A DNA stretch of 32,994 nt from Bacteroidales bacterium (GTDB lineage Bacteria; Bacteroidota; Bacteroidia; Bacteroidales; S143-33): assembly GCA_015489395.1 (NCBI GenBank), contig WFZV01000105.1, forward strand, positions 1-32,994, given 5' to 3'. Numbering within the stretch: position 1 is the first letter of the stretch; each line of letters begins with the position of its first letter. The notes beneath the pieces are model-generated. The model searched no databases. It had not been told where the DNA came from and worked only from the letters and a program-made list of their open reading frames with translations. This document shows positions 18,652 to 26,501 of this stretch, piece by piece. Made by a program: the position numbers and the translations under genes.

Positions 18652-19329
18652 CTAATTTTTTTTGCGGTTTAAGTAACGCAAAGCTTCTCTACGGCTCAAT
18701 GCAGGTAGGTCGTGGTTTTCGACATAATTTGTCACGTATTGAGGATTAAATTTTGAAATTTCTCGTAATGCCCAGCCTATTGCCTTTTGAATGAAGAATT
18801 CCTGGCTGTTTTTTAGCTGTTCGATAGCTTTTTCTAAATTTTTGTAATTGACTGAGTCTTTGCGTTTAAGTTGGTAAATAAGCGTTGTGCGTTGAAGCCA
18901 TAAATTATTGCTATTTAGCCATTTATCGAAATATTTTTGTTCGAGTTCCGGGTATTTTTCGAAAAGGTTAAAGACGATTTTGGCAGCTAAGAGGTCAACA
19001 GTGTCCCACCAGGGTTTTGTGGTGATAAGTTTTTCGACAGTTGTGATAAAATCCTGCGGGAGTTTTGTTTTGAATTTATCTAAAAGGTCTAAGGCAGTGT
19101 ATTGAGGTTCGCGCTTTGGATGGTTCCAGAGTTCTAAAATAGTGTCATTTAATTCGTTGATTTGAGGATAGCCATGGTTTTGCCAGAATTGTTTTTGCAG
19201 TTTTTGTCGTAAAGGTTTTTGAATACCGAAAAATTCAAAGTTAAAGCCCATGTATTTAGCCATTTTATAAGCTAAATCCGGGTTTGCGTGTTGTTCGAAA
19301 AGATTGAAAAGTCCTTGTAAATCAGCCAT
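18652..19329 (-). CDS. DNA alkylation repair protein (AlkD-like HEAT-repeat glycosylase family)
   Basis: NPDLAYKMAKYMGFNFEFFGIQKPLRQKLQKQFW, REPQYTALDLLDKF, WWDTVDLLAAKIV, FIQKAIGWALREISKFNPQYV. Confidence 0.9.
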   Translation of the reverse strand: MADLQGLFNLFEQHANPDLAYKMAKYMGFNFEFFGIQKPLRQKLQKQFWQNHGYPQINELNDTILELWNHPKREPQYTALDLLDKFKTKLPQDFITTVEKLITTKPWWDTVDLLAAKIVFNLFEKYPELEQKYFDKWLNSNNLWLQRTTLIYQLKRKDSVNYKNLEKAIEQLKNSQEFFIQKAIGWALREISKFNPQYVTNYVENHDLPALSRREALRYLNRKKN

Positions 19330-19527
19330 AGTGCTACAATTTAGTAAATTGCCTTTAAATTTACGTACTTTGCTTGTTCTTTATCAGTTTTATCCAATAA
19401 ACTATTCCAGATTTTGTCTAAAGGTCATACGATTTAGAGGCAGAATAGACGCTATTTTCGAAAATAAGAAAAAAATACGTAGATGATTAAAAACCAAAGC
19501 GATATAAAATAGCAGAGATAAGCGTTT

Positions 19528-19710
19528 TTAGCTGATTTCGTATATTTTTTTAACAATGTCCTGTATGACTTTTCGATCCGGTTCGACTCGAATGTTATTT
19601 AGCAATTTTTTCCAGAACAGGTCTATTTGTTTAATCTCCTTAAAATCAATAAGTTCGAAGCGTTTGCTTTTGTGGTTAAAGACGAGAAGAAACTTGTAAA
19701 CTTGCTTCAT
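19528..19710 (-). CDS. Small hypothetical protein (60 aa)
   Basis: ORF in otherwise unassigned sequence, no competing ORF; no recognised family. Confidence 0.35.
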   Translation of the reverse strand: MKQVYKFLLVFNHKSKRFELIDFKEIKQIDLFWKKLLNNIRVEPDRKVIQDIVKKIYEIS

Positions 19711-19776
19711 AAGTTCGTTTTTTAGTGTTTAATAATGAAACGAGGTAAAAGCGATATTATTTTTGTAAGCTTATAA

Positions 19777-20034
19777 TTAATTATTTTTTTCGACAATAAC
19801 AGCAGTTCCGTACACAACGACAGCTGACACGTCGCCGGAATTGTTAAGAGAATTGATTTTCAGAGCAATGATAGCGTTTGCGCCTTTGTTTTTTGCCTGT
19901 TCAACTATTTCTGTAATAGCCTGGTAAACAGCTTTTCGTGGGCGTGCCAGTTTGAATTCCTGTATAGCCATTACCAGACCGAGTGTTTTGACAATCCTGT
20001 AACCACTAATTGATTGGGCAGTTACGACCAGCAT
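19777..20034 (-). CDS. YbjQ/UPF0145 family protein, short paralogue
   Basis: GYRIVKTLGLVMA...QAKNKGANAIIALKINS...VVVYGTAVIVE parallels the adjacent longer YbjQ protein. Confidence 0.75.
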   Translation of the reverse strand: MLVVTAQSISGYRIVKTLGLVMAIQEFKLARPRKAVYQAITEIVEQAKNKGANAIIALKINSLNNSGDVSAVVVYGTAVIVEKNN

Positions 20035-20041
20035 TTAAGAA

Positions 20042-20362
20042 TTATTTTGGAGAAATTTTCACAGCTGTACCATAAGCCAACATTTCAGACATGCCTTGCA
20101 TAACCGACGAAGTTGTGAATCGTATATTTATTACAGCATCGGCTCCTAAGTTTTCAGCTTGTTTTATCATACGGGCTAAAGCCTGTTCGCGGGCTTCAGA
20201 GAGCAGCCTTGTATATTGGTCAATTTCGCCGCCGACCAGGTTTTTAAGTCCAGCGATGAAGTCACTGGCAAAGTTTTTGGCGCGGACAGTGTTACCGCGC
20301 ACAACGCCTAAAACCTGCGTAATTTCGTATCCTGGTATGTAATCGGTTGTCGTGATAATCAT
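20042..20362 (-). CDS. YbjQ/UPF0145 family protein (heavy-metal-binding-like domain)
   Basis: IPGYEITQVLGVVRGNTVRAKNFASDFIAGLKNLVGGEIDQYTRLLSEAREQALARMIKQAENLGADAVINIRF...EMLAYGTAVKI is typical of the family. Confidence 0.93.
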   Translation of the reverse strand: MIITTTDYIPGYEITQVLGVVRGNTVRAKNFASDFIAGLKNLVGGEIDQYTRLLSEAREQALARMIKQAENLGADAVINIRFTTSSVMQGMSEMLAYGTAVKISPK

Positions 20363-20365
20363 AGT

Positions 20366-20818
20366 TTATTGATTTAGAAGTTTTTTGACAGTATCAGCAA
20401 TGAGTTTGTTGTCAGCACGTCCAGCAAATTGTTTTGTAGCAACTGCCATGACTTTACCCATGTCTCGGATGGATTTAGCGCCAACTTGTTCGATGATTTT
20501 TTTAAGTTCATTTTCCAGCTGTTGTGGAGAAAGCTGTTCAGGCAGGTATTCTTCGATGACTTTGGCCTGCATAAGTTCCTGTTCTGCCAGGTTGTCGCGG
20601 CCTTTGGATTTGTAAAGTTCAGCAGCTTCTTTGCGTTGTTTTACCATTTTTTGTAGTACTTTAAGTGCTTGTGCTTCTGTTATTTGTCCCTGGCTGCCTT
20701 CGGCTGTTTTTAAAAGTAAAAGTTCGGATTTAATTGCTCGTAATGCTTCGAGACGGTATTGGTCTTTTTGTTTCATAGCAGCCTTTAAGTCCTGATTTAT
20801 GCGTTCTAACAAGTCCAT
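20366..20818 (-). CDS. GatB/YqeY domain-containing protein
   Basis: MDLLERINQDLKAAMKQKDQYRLEALRAIKSELLLLKT...AELYKSKGRDNLAEQELMQAKVIEEYLPEQLS...DMGKVMAVATKQFAGRADNKLIADTVKKLL. Confidence 0.96.
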   Translation of the reverse strand: MDLLERINQDLKAAMKQKDQYRLEALRAIKSELLLLKTAEGSQGQITEAQALKVLQKMVKQRKEAAELYKSKGRDNLAEQELMQAKVIEEYLPEQLSPQQLENELKKIIEQVGAKSIRDMGKVMAVATKQFAGRADNKLIADTVKKLLNQ

Positions 20819-20849
20819 TTTTATAGATTTTTATGTTTTTTATGCTTAG

Positions 20850-20880
20850 TAAATTTAAAAAAATAACCGGTTTTGTCAAA
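20850..20880 (-). promoter_or_regulatory. Putative Bacteroidota-type promoter for the yqeY-ybjQ genes
   Basis: On the minus strand: TTTG - 19 nt - TAAATTTA, close to TTTG-N19-21-TAnnTTTG, just upstream of the yqeY start. Confidence 0.45.
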
Positions 20881-20897
20881 TCTCATGTTAAAAAAGC

Positions 20898-20906
20898 TGT
20901 GGATAA
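20898..20906. promoter_or_regulatory. Perfect DnaA-box 9-mer (TGTGGATAA = reverse complement of TTATCCACA)
   Basis: Exact match to the consensus DnaA box, in the intergenic region between divergent yqeY and mraZ. Confidence 0.6.
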
Positions 20907-21083
20907 CTTTTTGCGGCAAAGTACTAATTTTTTATCGATAATTAAACCAAATAATCACTTAAAGTTTAGGAAGTTAACCTATTGGTCAAATTTTCGGTTT
21001 ATGTAAAAAAATATCTGGTTTATCAAAAAAATAAAATCGTAAGTGTCTGAAAATCAAAAGTAAACGTATATTTCTTAATAACT

Positions 21084-21092
21084 TGTGGATAA
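21084..21092. promoter_or_regulatory. Second perfect DnaA-box 9-mer (TGTGGATAA), overlapping the first MraZ repeat
   Basis: Exact match in the same orientation as the box at 20898, 186 bp away. Confidence 0.55.
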
Positions 21093-21120
21093 AAGTGGTG
21101 TAAAGTGGGAGAAAGTGGGA
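21085..21120 (+). promoter_or_regulatory. MraZ-binding repeat array in the mraZ/dcw promoter
   Basis: Four GTGG cores at exact 10-bp spacing (21085, 21095, 21105, 21115): cttGTGGat aaaaGTGGtg taaaGTGGGa gaaaGTGGGa, fitting reported MraZ operators (TGGG/AAAGTG repeats). Confidence 0.8.
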
Positions 21121-21130
21121 AATTTTTTAA

Positions 21131-21138
21131 TATCTTTA
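21131..21138 (+). promoter_or_regulatory. Putative -7 element of the mraZ promoter
   Basis: TATCTTTA is close to TAnnTTTG and sits just downstream of the MraZ repeats. Confidence 0.4.
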
Positions 21139-21192
21139 CAATTAAAAGAAAACGATTAGTTTCGGTTAAAAGTCGTTGTATATTAGCTTGTT

Positions 21193-21657
21193 ATGCAAAA
21201 TTTTATTGGACATATTACTGTAAAATTAGATAGCAAGGGGCGTTTTACGTTTCCTGCGACATTTAAAAAGCAATTGGATACGGATTTTGACAACGAATTT
21301 ATTGTAAAAAAAGATATTTACGAAACATGCTTAATTCTTTACACAAAACAAAGCTGGCAACAGATTGTAAATGAATTGCAAAAAAAATTAAATCCTTACA
21401 ATCGCCAGCATAATATGTTTTTGCGAAAATTTTTCATGGAAACAGCGCAATTGTCACTGGACAACAATAACCGTTTGCTTTTACCAAAGCAAATGCTTGA
21501 TTTAGCCCAAATAGATAAAGAAATCCTGCTTATTGGCGCTGGAAATAAAATAGAGCTTTGGAACCCAGCAGTATTCGAGCAGAACATTATCAGCGACGAG
21601 CAGTTTACACAAATCGCCCAAACCATACTTGGAACGCAAAATCTTGAAAATGACTAA
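21193..21657 (+). CDS. mraZ: Division/cell wall cluster transcriptional regulator MraZ
   Basis: FIGHITVKLDSKGRFTFPATFKKQL; first gene of dcw cluster, followed by rsmH. Confidence 0.96.
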   Translation: MQNFIGHITVKLDSKGRFTFPATFKKQLDTDFDNEFIVKKDIYETCLILYTKQSWQQIVNELQKKLNPYNRQHNMFLRKFFMETAQLSLDNNNRLLLPKQMLDLAQIDKEILLIGAGNKIELWNPAVFEQNIISDEQFTQIAQTILGTQNLEND

Positions 21658-22558
21658 GCAAGCTATACATACACCTGTTTTACTCAAAGAGGCTGTTGAT
21701 GGACTGAATATCAAGTCAGATGGCATTTATATCGACGCTACGTTTGGCCAGGGAGGCCATAGCCGTGAAATTTTGAACAGACTGAAAAATAAAGGTCGTT
21801 TAATTGCATTTGACCAGGATAAATACGCTCAGAATTTTGCCATTGATGCTAAAAATTTCCTTTTGATACACAGTAATTTCGTCTATATACCGAATTTTTT
21901 GAGACTTTTAAACATCGAAAAAGTCGATGGGATTTTAGCAGATTTAGGCATAAGTTCGGCACATCTGGATATGCCCGAACGGGGGTTTAGTTACCGTTTT
22001 GATGCACCTTTGGACATGCGTATGAATCAAGAGCAACAGCTCACTGCCCAGCAGGTTATAAACGAATATTCTTTAGACGAATTAACAGAGATAATCAAAA
22101 ATTATGGAGAATTGCGAAATGCCAGGCAAATCGCACAGGCTATTGTAGAACGCCGTAAAAATAGCAAAATAAAAACTACTTTCGACCTTGTCGAAACTGT
22201 GCGGCATCTGTTTCCACAGCGCTTTTTGAACAAAAATCTTTCTAAACTGTTCCAGGCAATTAGAATTGAGGTCAATAGCGAACTTGAAAACTTGAAAAAA
22301 CTTTTACTCATAGGCAAAGAGCATATTAAACCAGGCGGACGGTTTGTCATCATTAGCTTTCATTCTCTGGAGGACAGGTTGGTTAAAAATTTCTTCAAAA
22401 CTGGGAGCTTTGACGGAATCATTGAAAAAGACATTTACGGAAATTTTCAAACTCCGTTTAAGCTTGTAAATAAGAAAGTTATAACACCTGACTGGCAAGA
22501 ACAACAAAAAAATCCACGGGCAAGAAGCGCAAAACTTAGAATCGCCGAAAAATTATAA
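21650..22558 (+). CDS. rsmH: 16S rRNA (cytosine1402-N4)-methyltransferase RsmH
   Basis: HTPVLLKEAVDGL, YIDATFGQGGHSREIL, GILADLGISSAHLDMPERGFSYRFDAPLDMRM, ISFHSLEDRLVKNFF. ATG at 21650 overlaps the mraZ stop. Confidence 0.97.
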   Translation: MTKQAIHTPVLLKEAVDGLNIKSDGIYIDATFGQGGHSREILNRLKNKGRLIAFDQDKYAQNFAIDAKNFLLIHSNFVYIPNFLRLLNIEKVDGILADLGISSAHLDMPERGFSYRFDAPLDMRMNQEQQLTAQQVINEYSLDELTEIIKNYGELRNARQIAQAIVERRKNSKIKTTFDLVETVRHLFPQRFLNKNLSKLFQAIRIEVNSELENLKKLLLIGKEHIKPGGRFVIISFHSLEDRLVKNFFKTGSFDGIIEKDIYGNFQTPFKLVNKKVITPDWQEQQKNPRARSAKLRIAEKL

Positions 22559-22567
22559 ATCACAGGC

Positions 22568-22858
22568 ATGAGCAAAAAAGGGTTTTTAAATAGCCGCAAG
22601 CAAAGATTAACGTTGTTGGTGATTTTTATAATTCTGGTTTTATACACTATGTACCAGGGCGTTGTCAACAAATATCTCAAATATAAGGACGATTTGCTAA
22701 AACAGACGAAAATCTTGAGAGCCAAACACATAGAGATTTCACAAAAGCTACTTTACATCGAGCTGGAAGGAAATATCGAAAAAGAAATAAAAAGACGTCA
22801 TCTCAACCTTGTTAAAGACCAGTATCCCAAAATAATTTATGTCGAACCGTCAAAATAA
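22568..22858 (+). CDS. ftsL: FtsL-like small bitopic division protein
   Basis: 96 aa, single N-terminal TM then coiled coil, between rsmH and ftsI. Confidence 0.8.
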   Translation: MSKKGFLNSRKQRLTLLVIFIILVLYTMYQGVVNKYLKYKDDLLKQTKILRAKHIEISQKLLYIELEGNIEKEIKRRHLNLVKDQYPKIIYVEPSK

Positions 22859-22866
22859 AAACACAG

Positions 22867-25020
22867 GTGACGAGCAAAAAGAATTTACATAAAAACGAGA
22901 GTCTGAAAAACATACACAAACGATATGCTCTTATTTTTTACATTTTTCTGATACTCAGTTTGTTAGTGGTGTTGAAGATTTTTTACATACAAACGTTTCG
23001 TAAAAAGCTGTTGTTGAAGTACGACTATTCCATAACCACAGACAAGGTTTATGGTTTGCGCGGGGATATTTTATCCCGTAATGGTAAGCTTTTGGCAACA
23101 ACTTCGATAACTTATGATATCTACTACGACCCAAATACCGAATATCTTAAGGCTCATGATTCGCTGTTTTACTCGAATTTAGATACAATCAGCCGTGGAC
23201 TTTCGCAGATTCTTGGCGATAAAACTCCACAGCAGTACAAAGACTATTTACTCAGGGCAAAGCAGCAGGGAGTAGAATATTTACCAATCAAGAAAAACGT
23301 AACTATCGAACAGTACAAACAGTTGAAAAAGCTGCCAGTATTTCGTTTGGGTCGTTACAAAGGCGGACTTATAGCACAAGAACACTACCAACGTATAAAA
23401 CCGTTTGGTAAGCTTGCGTCGCGTACTATTGGCGATTTTTATTACAATTCCACCAGGAGAATAGTCGGTGTGGAACGGGCTTATAACGAGCAACTCAGTG
23501 GCGTCCCTGGCATAGCTAAATACAAAGCTATTTCTGGCTCAAAAAGAGTGGTTTATAAAGTTTTGATACCACCAGAAGATGGAGCCAGTGTTTTGACGTC
23601 TTTAGACATGAACTTACAAAATTTTGTGGAAAATACTTTAGAACAGCAACTCAGGGATTTAGACGCACAATGGGGTTGTGCTGTAGTGATGGATGTAAAA
23701 TCCGGGGAAGTTTTAGCAATGGCAAATCTCCAGCAAAGTAAGTCAGATAGCACAAAATATTATGAAAGCTATAACTATGCTATCGCTCATTTGTACGAAG
23801 TTGGCTCTGTGATGAAACCTTTTTCCATGCTTGCTTTGTTTGAATTTCGTCCACAAGTGTCTTTAAATGAGCCGGTTAATGTTAATACGATTCATCTTCA
23901 TTTAGATAAGAATGTTGTTGTGAGCGATGATTTTAAACATCCTCTTGGATATACGACTTTGCTTAATGTTGTTGCGCATTCTTCGAATATTGGTGTGATT
24001 AAAGTCATTCAAAAATATTTTTACAACCACCAATATGATTTTGTCAATAGGCTTGTGGATTTGGGGTTGTCGAAATATACTGGTTTTGACATTCCTGGCG
24101 AGCAACCAGAGGAACTCAAAGACCCTGAGCAAAAACGTTGGTGGAAGCTGGTTTCGCTCAGTATGTTGGCTATTGGTTACGAGTACCAGATGACACCAAT
24201 TGAAGTGTTGAGCATTTACAACGCTATAGCTAATAATGGTTTGTACGTTACGCCGCATGTCGGAAAAGCTATTATTAAAAATGGAGAAGTTAAAAAACTT
24301 GTTTATGGCAATTCGCATTATATTGCTTCGCGTCAATCTATTAAAAAAGTGCAGAAGATGCTTGAAGCTGTTGTCGAATTTGGTACAGCTTCACACACAG
24401 TTAAAAGTAATATTGTTAAAATAGCAGGTAAAACTGGAACTGCAAAAATTTTAGACCGGAAGACAAGACATTACATCGAACAGTACAACACTACGTTTGT
24501 GGGCTATTTCCCGGCAGATAAACCTAAATATTCGATGATTGTCGTTATCCATAAACCACAGAAATACGGCCATCGTACTGGCGCTACGGCTTCTGGACCG
24601 GTTTTTAAGAAAGTCGCTGAATATTTGTACAAAAACGATCCGTCTATGCACGAGAAACAGAGTTACGACGTACAGCTTTTTGACAAAAAGAACGATTTAC
24701 CAAGTATCAAATTTGGACGAAAAGATTATATAATCGACGTTTTGAATCATTTTGACATTTTTGTGAAGAAACAATACCGAAAAAACGCATATTTTGTGCG
24801 GGGATTCCCTGAAAATAAGGCTATTGCATTGTACAAAGTCCGGATACAGCGCGGTTATGTACCGGACGTAAGAGGCATGAGTGCCGAAGATGCAACGTAC
24901 ATCTTAGAGAATTTAGGCCTTAAAGTCAAAATCAAAGGACGGGGGAAAGTTTTTAAACAATCAATTTTACCAAACACAAAATTTAAAAAAGGTCAAACTA
25001 TAACACTATCACTCAGGTGA
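22867..25020 (+). CDS. ftsI: Penicillin-binding protein FtsI with C-terminal PASTA domain
   Basis: GTG start; TM; SVMK (SxxK), HSSN (SxN), AGKTGTAKI (KTG); C-terminal VPDVRGMSAEDATYILENLGLKVKIKG (PASTA). Confidence 0.96.
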   Translation: MTSKKNLHKNESLKNIHKRYALIFYIFLILSLLVVLKIFYIQTFRKKLLLKYDYSITTDKVYGLRGDILSRNGKLLATTSITYDIYYDPNTEYLKAHDSLFYSNLDTISRGLSQILGDKTPQQYKDYLLRAKQQGVEYLPIKKNVTIEQYKQLKKLPVFRLGRYKGGLIAQEHYQRIKPFGKLASRTIGDFYYNSTRRIVGVERAYNEQLSGVPGIAKYKAISGSKRVVYKVLIPPEDGASVLTSLDMNLQNFVENTLEQQLRDLDAQWGCAVVMDVKSGEVLAMANLQQSKSDSTKYYESYNYAIAHLYEVGSVMKPFSMLALFEFRPQVSLNEPVNVNTIHLHLDKNVVVSDDFKHPLGYTTLLNVVAHSSNIGVIKVIQKYFYNHQYDFVNRLVDLGLSKYTGFDIPGEQPEELKDPEQKRWWKLVSLSMLAIGYEYQMTPIEVLSIYNAIANNGLYVTPHVGKAIIKNGEVKKLVYGNSHYIASRQSIKKVQKMLEAVVEFGTASHTVKSNIVKIAGKTGTAKILDRKTRHYIEQYNTTFVGYFPADKPKYSMIVVIHKPQKYGHRTGATASGPVFKKVAEYLYKNDPSMHEKQSYDVQLFDKKNDLPSIKFGRKDYIIDVLNHFDIFVKKQYRKNAYFVRGFPENKAIALYKVRIQRGYVPDVRGMSAEDATYILENLGLKVKIKGRGKVFKQSILPNTKFKKGQTITLSLR

Positions 25021-26480
25021 TTATGACCAGAAAATTAGACGACATATTACAAGGAGTGCAGATTCTCAAGGTAAAAGGCAGCACAGACAAACAAATTAGT
25101 TCGTTGAGCATAGACTCACGACGTGTCGAACCGGGTGCTTTATTCATTGCTCTAACAGGCACAAAAACTGACGGACATAAATTTATCCCAAAAGCCATTG
25201 AGAAAGGCGCAATAGCCATTGTTTGCGAAATTTGCACGGATTTAGACAACGTAACCACAATACAGGTCGAAAATTCACACGTTGCTTTAGCCAGAATAGC
25301 TGCAAACTTTTACAATAATCCGAGTTATGACTTAAAATTAGTTGGCGTAACAGGCACAAATGGAAAAACCACTATCGCTACAACGCTTTACAACTTTTTC
25401 GAGATTTTGGGACATAAAGCCGGTTTGATTTCTACGATAAGATATTTAGCTCACAAAGTCGAAGAACCTGCTACGCACACTACACCCGACGCTATTACCG
25501 TTAATCGGCTGCTCAGAAAAATGGTCGATAATGACTGCATTTACGCTTTTATGGAGGTCAGTTCGCACGCTCTGGACCAGCATCGCACAGATTTTCTGGA
25601 TTTTGACGGTGCGATTTTCACTAATCTTACGCACGATCACCTTGACTATCACAAAACTTTAAAAGACTACTTATTTGCCAAAAAGCGGCTCTTTGACAAC
25701 CTGAAACCCGAAGCTTTTGCATTGGTCAATGCCGACGACAAACACTCAAACATCATTGTGCAGAATACCAAAGCCACTGTTTATACATTCGGACTGAAAA
25801 ATTTAGCTGATTTTAAAGCTAAAATCCTTGAAAAACACATCAATGGCACGCTTGTACTGATCGAAGGTTCTGAGGTTTGGCTGCAGTTGGTTGGGCAATA
25901 TAACATTTCGAACATGTTGGCTGTGTATGCCACAGCCCGGCTTCTGGGCATTGATAAAATTACGGCTCTGACTGCGCTTAGCAGAATTAAGCCGGTCGAA
26001 GGACGGTTCGAGACAATTACGGCAAACGGCATAACAGCAATTGTCGATTATGCCCATACACCAGACGCATTGGAAAATATTTTAAACGAACTTAAGTCTC
26101 TTGTACAGCCCGGGCAGCGAATTATTACTGTGTTCGGTGCTGGTGGAAACCGCGATAAGGAAAAACGGCCTAAAATGGGACATATTGCTTCAAAACTGTC
26201 TGATTTGGTGGTTATTACGTCTGACAATCCACGCGATGAAGACCCGGAGGAGATTATCGAACATATAAAGCAAGGTGTTGATAATCAGCAGTCTGTCAGG
26301 GTGCTGGTTAATCCAGACCGCCGCGAAGCTATACGAACAGCACTTAGCCTGGCAAATGAGGGGGATATAGTTTTAGTTGCTGGAAAAGGTCATGAGACTT
26401 ATCAGGAAATACAGGGTAAAAAATATCATTTTGACGATCGTGAGGTTATAAAGGAATTTTTTGGTCTAATTCAACTTTAA
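25017..26480 (+). CDS. murE: UDP-MurNAc-tripeptide synthetase MurE (probably meso-DAP-adding)
   Basis: VTGTNGKTTIATTLYNF, TNLTHDHLDYHKTL, ITSDNPRDEDPEEII (DNPR motif, associated with meso-DAP ligases). GTG 25017 or ATG 25023 start. Confidence 0.97.
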   Translation: MIMTRKLDDILQGVQILKVKGSTDKQISSLSIDSRRVEPGALFIALTGTKTDGHKFIPKAIEKGAIAIVCEICTDLDNVTTIQVENSHVALARIAANFYNNPSYDLKLVGVTGTNGKTTIATTLYNFFEILGHKAGLISTIRYLAHKVEEPATHTTPDAITVNRLLRKMVDNDCIYAFMEVSSHALDQHRTDFLDFDGAIFTNLTHDHLDYHKTLKDYLFAKKRLFDNLKPEAFALVNADDKHSNIIVQNTKATVYTFGLKNLADFKAKILEKHINGTLVLIEGSEVWLQLVGQYNISNMLAVYATARLLGIDKITALTALSRIKPVEGRFETITANGITAIVDYAHTPDALENILNELKSLVQPGQRIITVFGAGGNRDKEKRPKMGHIASKLSDLVVITSDNPRDEDPEEIIEHIKQGVDNQQSVRVLVNPDRREAIRTALSLANEGDIVLVAGKGHETYQEIQGKKYHFDDREVIKEFFGLIQL

Positions 26481-26501
26481 CACAAAATAAATAGCGCTCA
26501 A

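Noticed and set aside
20819-21192. Treating the yqeY-mraZ intergenic region as a definite oriC
   Set aside because: Only two perfect DnaA boxes, no dnaA nearby, and spot checks show G>C on the plus strand on the left with no clear opposite skew on the right. Kept as a regulatory hypothesis; whole-genome skew would decide.
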